Assembly (NCBI RefSeq): GCF_000769405.2 | Contig: NZ_CP053442.1 | Span: 186,001-250,000, forward strand | Origin: Rhizobium brockwellii | GTDB taxonomy: Bacteria > Pseudomonadota > Alphaproteobacteria > Rhizobiales > Rhizobiaceae | Direction: 5' to 3' | Length of the DNA: 64,000 nt | In this document: in pieces, positions 9,934-17,797 of the stretch | Layout: the number at the start of each line of letters is the position of its first letter | Position numbering within the stretch: the stretch's first letter is position 1 | Made by a program: the position numbers and the translations under genes | The notes under the pieces: generated by a model | The model's database searches: none | Told to the model about the DNA's origin: nothing | Seen by the model: the letters and a program-made list of their open reading frames with translations, nothing else

Positions 9934-10278
9934 TCAGTTGATTGGCGGCTCCGCAGCGATGTGACCGGGCGGCAAACTTGGCTGACCGAGCCCGAAGAAC
10001 GCGCGCGCGGTCAAGCAAGCGTCATCCCCCGGGACGCAGGCGCGGCAGACGTCAGGCCGAAGATCGTACACTTGACAGGATGTCTCTGAACCGACGCGAC
10101 CGACCAGTGCGGAGCAGCGCGCACCGTCGCAACGCATTCCTTGCTGGTTCGCGGCCACGAAATGCGCCGGCAGCAAATCGAGAGCAGCGTCTGTTTCGGT
10201 GGAAAATCTGGGCCAGGTCGGCGAAAAGGAGCAGCAGGCTCCGCAGCTTTGGCAATCGAAATCGATCAATGATGTCAT
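9934..10278 (-). CDS. YkgJ-family cysteine-cluster protein
   Basis: A 114-residue protein with a CQSCGACC cluster at residues 9-16 and further cysteines downstream (DGARCSAL, SCQVYDLRPDVCRACVPGDDAC). This pattern defines the YkgJ/CxxCxxCC family, which is thought to bind zinc or an Fe-S cluster. The Y-x-x-R-P-x-x-C-R segment is the family hallmark. The biochemical function is unknown. It is followed on the same strand by no obvious operon partner, and the methyltransferase gene upstream ends 148 bases away. Confidence 0.85.
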   Translation of the reverse strand: MTSLIDFDCQSCGACCSFSPTWPRFSTETDAALDLLPAHFVAANQQGMRCDGARCSALVGRVGSETSCQVYDLRPDVCRACVPGDDACLTARAFFGLGQPSLPPGHIAAEPPIN

Positions 10279-10425
10279 GGCCCGCTCCTACCACACAGCC
10301 CGCCAAGAGCAAAGCCTTCATCAGGCTCCTGCTGGCGTGCTCCTGCAAGCCAGTCGCCGCACTCGTCGACTTTCCTGACGGGGCCGGGAATGCGGCGCGG
10401 CATTTCCAACGGGAGGCGCGACCTG

Positions 10426-11475
10426 TCAGGTGGCCTCGAGGATCATGTTGAGGGGCGTCTGGGCTGCACGCCGGATATGAGTGAAACCGCCTGAGCGGAT
10501 CACCTCGGCCAATCGTAGCTCTCCCGCTTGCGCACCGAGTGCCAGCCCTGTCTCCTGCGCAAGCGAGGTCGGAACGCAGATCATCGTCGAGGCGGAGTAG
10601 TAGAGCCGTCCAACCGGATTGATGTTCTCCTCCAGCGTATCTCCGGCCATCGGCTCGACCACCATCCAGACGCCGCCGTCTTTGAGCGCCTTTCGAATAT
10701 GAGCCGCCGCGGCTTTCGGGTCGCCCATATCGTGCAAGCAGTCGAAGCAGGTGATCAAGTCGAAATCTCGGCCGCCGAAATCCTGCGCCCTGCCGACCTC
10801 GAAGTGCAGGTTCGTCAATCCGTGTGCCTGGGCGTGCGCGGACGCAGCGGCAATCGAACCTGGATGGAAGTCGTAGCCCACAAAGCGGGAATTGGGAAAC
10901 GCCTGGGCCATCAGGATCGTCGATAGCCCGTGCCCACATCCGACGTCCGCTACCTTCGCACCCGTTTTCAACCTGTCGGTGACACCGTCGAGCGCCGGCA
11001 GCCAGTCCTGCACAAGCGCATTGACATAACCTGGGCGGAACAGTCGCGCCACGGCGCAGAACATGCAGCCAGCCTGATCGCCCCAGGCAACGCCTCGGCC
11101 GGTTTTGAAGGCGGACTGCACCTTCGGCTGGTTCTCGACCATCGCAGCAGCGGTATCGAACGCGCCGATCAGATTGACCGGGCTGTCCGGCTCGGCAAAA
11201 ACGAAGGCCTGTTCGGGCGTCAGCGAGAACAATCCTCGCTCATGGTGCACATAACCCGAGGCGGCTTGTGCCGCCAGCCACTCGCGCACATAGCGAGGTG
11301 CGCATCCCGAGGCATCGGCAAGTTCGTCGGCCTTCACCGGCCCGGTCTCCTTCAGCGTCCTGTACAGCCCGAGAGCATCTCCGATCCGGACCAGCGGCAC
11401 GCTGACCGCTCCACCAAGGTCGCCAAGGACGCGGCCCACGAGTTCATTGAGGGTGGTTTCGTTGATTTCCGTCAC
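10426..11475 (-). CDS. SAM-dependent methyltransferase with N-terminal winged-helix domain
   Basis: A 349-residue protein. The first 90 residues form a winged-helix dimerisation segment (LGLYRTL, then ADASGCAPRYVREWLAAQ). The Rossmann methyltransferase domain follows, with the SAM-binding VADVGCGHG motif and a TCFDCLHDMGDP acidic loop. It resembles the Rv2258c-like class of small-molecule methyltransferases. The GTG at 11475 is chosen because GGGAGG lies about eight bases upstream. The in-frame ATG at 11553 has no such site and would add 26 unconserved residues. The substrate is unknown. Confidence 0.85.
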   Translation of the reverse strand: MTEINETTLNELVGRVLGDLGGAVSVPLVRIGDALGLYRTLKETGPVKADELADASGCAPRYVREWLAAQAASGYVHHERGLFSLTPEQAFVFAEPDSPVNLIGAFDTAAAMVENQPKVQSAFKTGRGVAWGDQAGCMFCAVARLFRPGYVNALVQDWLPALDGVTDRLKTGAKVADVGCGHGLSTILMAQAFPNSRFVGYDFHPGSIAAASAHAQAHGLTNLHFEVGRAQDFGGRDFDLITCFDCLHDMGDPKAAAAHIRKALKDGGVWMVVEPMAGDTLEENINPVGRLYYSASTMICVPTSLAQETGLALGAQAGELRLAEVIRSGGFTHIRRAAQTPLNMILEAT

Positions 11476-11650
11476 GGTGAATTCCTCCCGGTGCTCGGAT
11501 GGCGTCCTGCCATCCGTGACGCCGAGGATGAAGCTTGCCGTCTTGGCGGGCATGAGGCAGTTGTCCCGCGTCTGCGAAGAAATCCCGTTCCTTGGAGGGA
11601 CACATGTCCCATCGGCATCGGAAGAGGTCTATCTACCTGCAGAAGCGGGA

Positions 11651-12709
11651 CTATCGGGAGAGCGCGACGACGATCGCTTGCGAGCGGCTATGCACGCCGA
11701 GTTTGCTGAATATCACCGACATCTGGTTTCGGACGGTCTTTGCACTCTTGCCAAGCCGTTCTGCGATCGCGCGGTTGTCTAGCCCCTCCGCGACGAGGTC
11801 GAGAAGGGCGCCCTCGGCGGGTGTCAGACCGGCCTCACTGACCGCACGCGGCCGCACCGACCGATCCTGCCCGAGGAAGGCGGCAAGTTCCGTTTGAAAC
11901 ACATTCCAAGCGGGCTCATCCGGCAACAGCACATGGTTCTTGCTCTCAAGCGGCAAGAAGCTCGCACCCGGAATCGCGGCGGCAAGCTTGCAACCCTGGT
12001 CAAACGGCACGCGCATGTCACCGCGGCTGTGTGCGATCAACGTCGGGACGCGCAGCCTCGCCGCAAGGTCCAGCACATCGATCCCCTGCATCTGCCAAAG
12101 CAGTTGTGCGGCGACGTCGGCCGTTGCCGTTTGGCGCTCGAGATCGCCCCACCAGCGATGCTGTTCGGGCGTGCCGTCGGGGATAAAGAGATTGGTGAAG
12201 AACCGGCAAAACGCCGGATTATCGCGTCCCCAGCCGACGCGAACGAAATTGACAAGGGTCTCGGCTTCCAGCCGCTCTGCCTCGGTCTGGGCTCTGGCGC
12301 GGGCACCCTGACCATAGGCGTTCAAAAGCACCAGATGCGATACTCGCTCGGGATATTTGAGGGCATATGCGATAGCGAGCGCGCCGCCCTGCGAAAGACC
12401 GAGGAGGACGAAGCGCGGCTCCTCGATCGACGCCGCCACCGCAGCAAGGTCGGCGTGCCACGCTTCGACCGAGAGGTCAAAGACATGCCGGTCCGACAGG
12501 CCGCAGCCGCGCGGATCGTAGCGCACAAACCGGTTGTGGGCGGACAGTGCCTGGAGCCACGGCCGCCACACCGGGCTTTCGAGATCGTAATCGACATGGC
12601 TCAGCCAGTGCGCCGCCCGCAGGATCACCTGACCCTGCCCGCAAGACGCCATGGCAATACGGGTGCCGTCCTCGGCGGTAGCGAACCGTATGGTCTGACT
12701 GAGTTTCAT
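11651..12709 (-). CDS. Alpha/beta hydrolase fused to a LuxR-type DNA-binding domain
   Basis: A 352-residue two-domain protein. Residues 1-280 are an alpha/beta hydrolase with nucleophile elbow GLSQGG (Ser106), acid Asp231 in HSRGDMRVP and His259 in KNHVLLPD, so the catalytic triad is intact. Residues 292-350 are a GerE/LuxR helix-turn-helix (LTPAEGALLDLVAEGLDNRA, then ERLGKSAKTVRNQ). Such fusions occur in Proteobacteria, and the hydrolase domain may sense or turn over a small ester or lactone that controls DNA binding. No target is known. It lies 97 bases past the methyltransferase start region, on the same strand. Confidence 0.88.
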   Translation of the reverse strand: MKLSQTIRFATAEDGTRIAMASCGQGQVILRAAHWLSHVDYDLESPVWRPWLQALSAHNRFVRYDPRGCGLSDRHVFDLSVEAWHADLAAVAASIEEPRFVLLGLSQGGALAIAYALKYPERVSHLVLLNAYGQGARARAQTEAERLEAETLVNFVRVGWGRDNPAFCRFFTNLFIPDGTPEQHRWWGDLERQTATADVAAQLLWQMQGIDVLDLAARLRVPTLIAHSRGDMRVPFDQGCKLAAAIPGASFLPLESKNHVLLPDEPAWNVFQTELAAFLGQDRSVRPRAVSEAGLTPAEGALLDLVAEGLDNRAIAERLGKSAKTVRNQMSVIFSKLGVHSRSQAIVVALSR

Positions 12710-12925
12710 CGGTCGAGAATATCGCAGCCGACGATCGCATAACAGGCCTATCTCCTACAGGATGGATTCTCCTGGAAGACAGGGCAGCTTGGGAGGCTCG
12801 CTACGAAGCCTTTCGATCAGTTTCGCCGCTTCGGACAATAGACCCGACCGGCGATCTGAGCCCCCTCCCGCTAGCGCTTGAGCACGAAGCGAAGTTCTCG
12901 CGACCTCCGTTGGCTGTCGCTGAGC

Positions 12926-13165
12926 TCACGGTCTTGTGGCAAGAGCGAGGAGGCCATCGTAAAGCGCGGTGGCAAGCGGGTCGACATCCGGTGCCTCCTG
13001 ATGGAGGCGGAAGGTCGTCGCAACAAGTTTACCGCGACCGAGCCGCTTTTCGATGATGAAGGCAGCGGGTTTGTGAACCCAGCCTATGACGGCGCCGGCG
13101 TGCACGCGACCTTGGAATTCCCAGGGACGGAGGCCAGCCATCACCTGGTGCGGCGCGATAGCTTT
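12926..13165 (-). pseudogene. Relic: C-terminal tail of a glycoside hydrolase family 2-like protein
   Basis: About 79 codons are readable on the minus strand up to the stop at 12926. The text (WEFQGRVHAGAVIGWVHKPA, then EKRLGRGKLVATTFRL and DPLATALYDGLLALA) reads like the extreme C-terminus of large GH2 (beta-galactosidase/glucuronidase-type) proteins of rhizobia. That is my recollection of the family, not a search result. An in-frame TGA at 13166-13168 ends the similarity upstream, and nothing resembling the catalytic domain precedes it. The reading frame continues through possible starts but has no good ribosome-binding site. I interpret it as the remains of a gene mostly lost by deletion. 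Confidence 0.5.
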
Positions 13166-13247
13166 TCAAGATCTTGCCGCGAGCAGTCATAGTGCCGCCA
13201 CAGAATTCGGCCCAATCAAGCTTGTTCAACAAGCGGATGGCGACAAG

Positions 13248-13859
13248 ATGAGATTGCTGGCTCTCGTGGCTGCGGCCTTTTTGCTGACGGTCTTTCAGGC
13301 TCAAGCCCAGATCTATGAGCCGTATAATGGATATGACGACTTTGATGGATACGGTTACGACGATCCCTACAGCCCCTATCCGCCGCCACTCGATTACGAT
13401 CCAGCGCCTCCCTATCAAGAGCCCCTGCATGATCGCAGGCAACCGCCGACAGGGCGTGCAAAAGGAACCATCGAAATCGTGACGAGCGAGCATACGCTCA
13501 TTTACACCACCCCTTGGGGCGAGCAATTCGCTTACCCCATCGCGGTCGGCCGTGAGGGCAAGCAATGGTATGGATCTACGCGGGTCGTATCGAAGCGAGC
13601 GCATCCTGAATGGCGACCCACGGCCGGCATGCGGCAGAAGAACCCTCGGCTTCCAGCGGTCGTGAAGCCCGGCCCCGCCAATCCGCTTGGAACCCGCGCG
13701 ATCTATCTCGCCGATGGCCTGTTGCGCATCCACGGCACCAACGACCCCTCGTCCATCGGCACCAACGCGTCGAGCGGGTGCTTTCGAATGTACCGTCAAG
13801 ATGTCGAAGAGCTTTACGAGATCGTGCAGCCGGGAACGAAGGTCATCGTTCGGCGCTAG
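13248..13859 (+). CDS. Secreted L,D-transpeptidase (YkuD/ErfK family)
   Basis: A 203-residue protein. It has a Sec signal peptide (about 1-20, ending QAQAQ), a Tyr/Asp/Pro-rich linker (21-66) and a YkuD catalytic domain. The motif is complete: His162 in IHGTN, then SSGCFR with Cys178 and Arg180. These enzymes make 3-3 crosslinks in peptidoglycan or anchor proteins to it in the periplasm. The ATG at 13248 gives a clean signal peptide. The longer frame from 13086 would bury it. It stands alone, convergent with the FGGY kinase. Confidence 0.92.
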   Translation: MRLLALVAAAFLLTVFQAQAQIYEPYNGYDDFDGYGYDDPYSPYPPPLDYDPAPPYQEPLHDRRQPPTGRAKGTIEIVTSEHTLIYTTPWGEQFAYPIAVGREGKQWYGSTRVVSKRAHPEWRPTAGMRQKNPRLPAVVKPGPANPLGTRAIYLADGLLRIHGTNDPSSIGTNASSGCFRMYRQDVEELYEIVQPGTKVIVRR

Positions 13860-13893
13860 CTGTTAGCAGATCGGCGGATTGGCGCCGAGATAT

Positions 13894-15531
13894 CTAACCG
13901 TCGATACGCAGCTTGCGCGCCAGAGCCTGAAGCTCCTTGAACCCTTCATATCGTTTATGATGAATATCGGGGATCGGACCTTCTGATGGCAGGAATGTCG
14001 TTTCGACCGCCGAGAGTGTCGTCATCGCTTCGCGTACATCCGCAAACAGCCCGCTGGCGACAGCGCCCAGGATGGCGGCCCCCAGGAGTACGGGTTCCTC
14101 AGCCTTTGTCGCGATGATCGGCTTGCCGCTCGCATCGGCGAGCAGCTGGCGAACGAAATCGTGCTGGCCGGCGCCACCGCTGATGACGATATTTTCGATG
14201 GTAACGCCCGCATCGGCCTGCGTCTCAATGATCTGCCTGAGGCCGTAGCCGATACCGCAAAGCCCTGCGACATAAAGGGAGACCAGGCCGCCGATATCGT
14301 CCTCCATCCCGAGACCGGCAATGATTGCGCGGGCATGCGGATCGGCAAAGGGCGCGCGGTTGCCGAGGAACTCGGGAACGACGTGCAATCCGGCCGCAAG
14401 CGTGACGGCGTCGGAAGAACGGCCCGCTTTTCGGGCGGCCATATCCGCGAGCAAAACCGGCAGCGGAACACCCGCGCTCTTCGAAAGCTCCCTCGCTTCC
14501 GCGGCAGCCGGATGGAAGGAGAGCAACTGGTCGATCGCCGCGCCGGCGGCACTCTGGCCACCCTCGTTCAGCCATAGTCCCGGCACCATGGCCGAATAAT
14601 AAGGCCCCCAGACGCCGGGCACGAACCACGGCTCAGCTGTCGATGTCATCGTGCAGGAGGAAGTGCCGAAAACATAGGCCAGATTGGCTTGTGGACCGGC
14701 ACCCGTGCCAACGGTTCCGATTCCGCCCGCATGGGCATCAATCAGTCCGGCAGCGACGGGCGTTTCCGGCTTCAGGCCGAGCTCGCCGGCTGCAGCCGCG
14801 GTCAATCCTCGACCGAGAGCCGAACCGGGCTCGACGATAGCCTGCCCGATGCGGGCAAACTCTTCATCGGCGAGCGTGCCGAGGCCGATCTGGTGAAAAT
14901 AATCTCCATCCCAGCGCTTCTCATGGGCGAGATAGGTCCATTTGCAGGTGACCGTGCAGGTCGAACGCGACAGATCGCCGGTCGCCCGCCAGGTCAGAAA
15001 ATCTGCAAGGTCGAAGAATTGCCACGCGGCATCAAAAACCTCGGGGCGATTTTCCCTCAGCCAGAGAAGCTTGGGCGTTTCCATCTCAGGCGAGATACGG
15101 CCGCCGACGTAACGCAGGACGTCATGGCCGAACGCATTGATGCGCTCCGCCTGCGGGACGGCGCGGTGGTCCATCCATACGATGATGTCCCGGTTCGGAT
15201 CTTCCGAAGGCCCGACGGGAAGCGGCTTGCCGCCTTCGCCGAGGACGACGAGCGAACAGGTGGCATCGAACCCGAGCCCCATGACGGACGCCGGATCGAC
15301 CCCGGCCGAGGAAACCACGTCGCGCACTGCCGCGCAAACGGCCGCCCAGATCTCGGTGCTCGATTGCTCAACCATCGAACCCGGTTCGTGAAACAGGGTG
15401 ATATTCCGCTTGGCGGACGCCAGCATCCGGCCGGTCAGGTCGAACAGGCCGGCACGGGCGCTGCCGGTGCCGACGTCGACGCCGATGACATGTTTGGCGT
15501 CCGCTTCTGGCATGCGAGATGTGTCGCTCAT
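13894..15531 (-). CDS. FGGY-family pentulose kinase, D-ribulokinase-like
   Basis: A 545-residue kinase of the FGGY family. The N-terminal phosphate-binding segment is IGVDVGTGSARAGLFD, the middle has VWMDHRA and the C-terminal domain has the glycine-rich ISGGAGQ and LLGAAILGA stretch. The length and the VTCKWTYLAHEKRWD region fit the pentulose-kinase (ribitol/ribulose) subgroup rather than glycerol or xylulose kinases. It would phosphorylate D-ribulose or a related ketose with ATP. Directly upstream is a decayed short-chain dehydrogenase tail, so this kinase may be the surviving part of a pentitol operon. No sugar transporter adjoins it. Confidence 0.85.
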   Translation of the reverse strand: MSDTSRMPEADAKHVIGVDVGTGSARAGLFDLTGRMLASAKRNITLFHEPGSMVEQSSTEIWAAVCAAVRDVVSSAGVDPASVMGLGFDATCSLVVLGEGGKPLPVGPSEDPNRDIIVWMDHRAVPQAERINAFGHDVLRYVGGRISPEMETPKLLWLRENRPEVFDAAWQFFDLADFLTWRATGDLSRSTCTVTCKWTYLAHEKRWDGDYFHQIGLGTLADEEFARIGQAIVEPGSALGRGLTAAAAGELGLKPETPVAAGLIDAHAGGIGTVGTGAGPQANLAYVFGTSSCTMTSTAEPWFVPGVWGPYYSAMVPGLWLNEGGQSAAGAAIDQLLSFHPAAAEARELSKSAGVPLPVLLADMAARKAGRSSDAVTLAAGLHVVPEFLGNRAPFADPHARAIIAGLGMEDDIGGLVSLYVAGLCGIGYGLRQIIETQADAGVTIENIVISGGAGQHDFVRQLLADASGKPIIATKAEEPVLLGAAILGAVASGLFADVREAMTTLSAVETTFLPSEGPIPDIHHKRYEGFKELQALARKLRIDG

Positions 15532-15583
15532 GGTCTCTCCTTTGAAATCGGCAAGGATCAGGCTAACTGCAGTCTGGGCCGGT

Positions 15584-15712
15584 TTACAGATCCACGTTAT
15601 TTGGCAGAATCACCAGATCGGACGATCACATTACGCGGCCGCGACAGCATGAAAAGGACGGCGTCGGCCACTTCGGCTGCATCAGGCTGCCATTGACCAG
15701 CGCCTCCTCCAT
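15584..15712 (-). pseudogene. Relic: C-terminus of a short-chain dehydrogenase with two frameshifts
   Basis: Reading the minus strand from 15712 gives MEEALVNGSLMQP in one frame, then EVADAVLFMLSRPRNVIVR in a second, then DLVILPNNVDL ending at TAA (15584-15586). Joined, these match the typical end of cytosolic SDR dehydrogenases (QPEDVA..V.F.L.RP..V.IRDL.ILP...L). The two frame changes, near 15685 and 15630, mean that no intact protein can be made. It lies 53 bases upstream of the FGGY kinase in the same orientation, where a pentitol dehydrogenase would be expected. This is read by eye. Confidence 0.6.
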
Positions 15713-15855
15713 TTTCGCCTTTGGTCAGTCGTCTAGCAAGCTGCTCCGTTCCGCTGCCTGCGCATCTCAGGAACTCTCCGGTCGCCCATTTGTTTTACAT
15801 TCTCCACCGCCCAGAAGTTTGCCGCAGATGCAAACGGCGATAGTGGAGCTGATCC

Positions 15856-16563
15856 ATGGATATGACGCGCATCCGAGATCGCATGGTGGAGCACCACGTG
15901 ACGCGTCGCGGCATTCGCGATCTAGGCGTGACCGAAGCGATGCGCACGGTGCCGCGCGAAAAATTCGTTCCTCCAGGCTCCGAGGAATTCGCCTATGAGG
16001 ATGCACCGCTATCGATCGGCGAGGGCCAGACAATTTCGCAGCCGTTCATCGTGGCTCTGATGCTCGAAAAGGCCAATCTGAATGCCGGTGACAAAGTGCT
16101 CGAGGTCGGAACGGGCTCCGGCTATGCTTCGGCCCTCATCAGCCGGATAGCAAGGCATGTCTACTCCATCGAGCGCCATGAAAAGCTGGCGCTTCAGGCT
16201 AGGGAACGGTTCGAGAAGCTGGGATACCGCAACATTGACGTTCGCGTCGGCGATGGCAGCAAGGGCTTGGCAAAAGCCGCTCCGTTCGATGCCATTATCG
16301 TTTCCGCGGGCGCACCCGAGGTGCCAACCGCCTTGAAAGAACAGCTGAACCTCGGAGGGCGGCTCATCATCCCGGTCGGCGGTGGTGAAGGGCAGCGCCT
16401 GAAACGGTTCACGCGCACCAGCGCCGCCGCATTCGAGGAAGAAGATCTCGGCGGGGTGCGCTTCGTTCCCTTGATCGGCGAAGACGCCTGGATTGCTTCA
16501 GCATCATCAGGAAACAGCAATCCGGCTGACGATCGATCACTGGCACCAAAAGGTCAAATGTGA
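15856..16563 (+). CDS. pcm: Protein-L-isoaspartate O-methyltransferase
   Basis: A 235-residue protein. It contains the Pcm hallmarks MRTVPREKFVP (about 29-39), the substrate loop IGEGQTISQPFIVALM and SAM motif I VLEVGTGSGYASAL. It methylates abnormal L-isoaspartyl residues so that aged proteins can be repaired, in the cytosol. It carries about 20 extra C-terminal residues (rich in Ser, Asn and Pro) compared with the usual 205-215. A second in-frame ATG lies two codons in. A GGAG sequence precedes the start. It lies 43 bases before a HigA-like gene on the same strand. Confidence 0.93.
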   Translation: MDMTRIRDRMVEHHVTRRGIRDLGVTEAMRTVPREKFVPPGSEEFAYEDAPLSIGEGQTISQPFIVALMLEKANLNAGDKVLEVGTGSGYASALISRIARHVYSIERHEKLALQARERFEKLGYRNIDVRVGDGSKGLAKAAPFDAIIVSAGAPEVPTALKEQLNLGGRLIIPVGGGEGQRLKRFTRTSAAAFEEEDLGGVRFVPLIGEDAWIASASSGNSNPADDRSLAPKGQM

Positions 16564-16606
16564 TCTTGTCGTATTATCGAGGTGGCTCTGACTGGGGAAT
16601 GACCTA

Positions 16607-16915
16607 ATGCCCGTATATGAAACGACGAGGCCGACGACGCGTTGCCCTTCCCACCCTGGGGCACTGCTTGAGGACATCATCCCTGCAGCGGGAAAAACCA
16701 AGGTGGAAATCGCCAATCTGCTCGGAATCTCGCGCCAGCAACTCTACGATATTCCGAACGAGAAGAAGCCGGTTTCGCCCAATGTCGCTGCTCGGCTTGG
16801 GAAATTGTTCGGTGATGGCACCGCAATATGGCTGCGCATGCAGGCTGCCTATGATGCTTGGCACGCCGAACGGGAGGTAGACGTCTCCGGCATCCCGACG
16901 ATCAGGGCAGCATGA
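16607..16915 (+). CDS. HigA-family antitoxin-like Xre regulator, without a toxin partner
   Basis: A 102-residue protein. The HigA pattern is clear: PSHPGALLEDIIPAAGKTK, then VEIANLLGISRQQLYDI as a helix-turn-helix, VSPNVAARLGKLFGDGTAIW and LRMQAAYDAWHAER. HigA antitoxins bind and neutralise the HigB mRNA interferase and repress their operon. Here no HigB-like ORF lies upstream (43 bases to pcm) or immediately downstream, so this is a solitary copy, either a remnant or an independent regulator. Confidence 0.88.
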   Translation: MPVYETTRPTTRCPSHPGALLEDIIPAAGKTKVEIANLLGISRQQLYDIPNEKKPVSPNVAARLGKLFGDGTAIWLRMQAAYDAWHAEREVDVSGIPTIRAA

Positions 16916-17008
16916 TCAAAAGCGCGCTTATCGGCATCGCCGAGGCTGGCGCGAAAACATCGTGATGAGACTCTCTGACGTTTCTGAACTTACTGCTGGG
17001 AATGGGCA

Positions 17009-17773
17009 TCAGAAGGACAGATCGAGCACCCTGCCCTCGAACAGACGGTCCCGGGAGCCTTCGAGATGCGCCTTCATCAGTCTTTGTGCATCGTCAGGCC
17101 GTCCATCGGCGATCGCCTTGTAGATGGCGTTATGCTCTTCATAGACCTGTTCCAACCCCTGGCGGGGGCCGAGCAAAGAGAGGCCGTGGAGATGCATGCC
17201 GACGGCGATATGGGCCTTCAGCGCATCGATGGAGGCCGTATAATAATGATTGTTGGCAGCCTCCGTCACCGCGCGGTGGAAGAGAAAATCGGCGTCGGTG
17301 CGGTGAAGCTGATGGCTGGTCGCCTCGCGCAGATCCGCAAGCGCGCTGGCGATCTTCTGGATCGCCTGCTCATTGCGGCGTTTGGCGGCGAAATAGGCGG
17401 CGGCCGGCTCGATCGTCAGGCGGAATTCGTAGCAGCGCTGAATGTCGGCGATCGTCTTGACCGGCGAATAGGCAAGCTGCGTCGTCGGCGATCCATGCGC
17501 GCTGACGAAGGTGCCGGCGCCCTGCCGGGCATAGACCATGCCCTGATCGCGCAGGCGCGCCAGCGCATCGCGGACGATCGGCCGCGACACACCCAGCATC
17601 GAGGCAAGCTCATGCTCGCCGGGAAGGCGTGAATCCGGCGGATAGTTTCCGCCGCGGATACGCTCGAGCAATTGGTCGAAGACGCGATCGACCAGCTTGA
17701 CGGCCTTGCCGCGTTCGGGCTTGCCCGGTGGGCCGGCTTCCGCGTTCAAAGATTCGCCATTCACTTCAGCCAC
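17009..17773 (-). CDS. GntR-family regulator with FCD effector domain
   Basis: A 254-residue protein. It has an N-terminal winged helix (YPPDSRLPGEHELASMLGVS, then RPIVRDALARLRDQGMV) and an all-helical FCD ligand domain with metal-ligand candidates in the R.TIEPAAAYFAA, D..FHRAV and EHNAIYKAIADG regions. FCD regulators usually sense a sugar acid or other carboxylate and control the adjacent catabolic genes. It is the last gene of the minus-strand arm of the 17-29 kb cluster, 24 bases after the acid-sugar kinase. It is therefore probably the pathway regulator, with the palindrome at 24727-24745 as a candidate target. Confidence 0.9.
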   Translation of the reverse strand: MAEVNGESLNAEAGPPGKPERGKAVKLVDRVFDQLLERIRGGNYPPDSRLPGEHELASMLGVSRPIVRDALARLRDQGMVYARQGAGTFVSAHGSPTTQLAYSPVKTIADIQRCYEFRLTIEPAAAYFAAKRRNEQAIQKIASALADLREATSHQLHRTDADFLFHRAVTEAANNHYYTASIDALKAHIAVGMHLHGLSLLGPRQGLEQVYEEHNAIYKAIADGRPDDAQRLMKAHLEGSRDRLFEGRVLDLSF

Positions 17774-17797
17774 GTCATTCTCCCCGGCGGTATCTTA

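Noticed and set aside
10052..10939. A 295-codon minus-strand frame across the methyltransferase and YkgJ genes
   Set aside because: It overlaps two real genes in another frame and carries Arg-rich text typical of a shadow.
13861..13897. Imperfect inverted repeat between the L,D-transpeptidase and FGGY kinase genes, considered as a terminator
   Set aside because: The stem is interrupted by an internal loop, overlaps the kinase stop and has no U-run.
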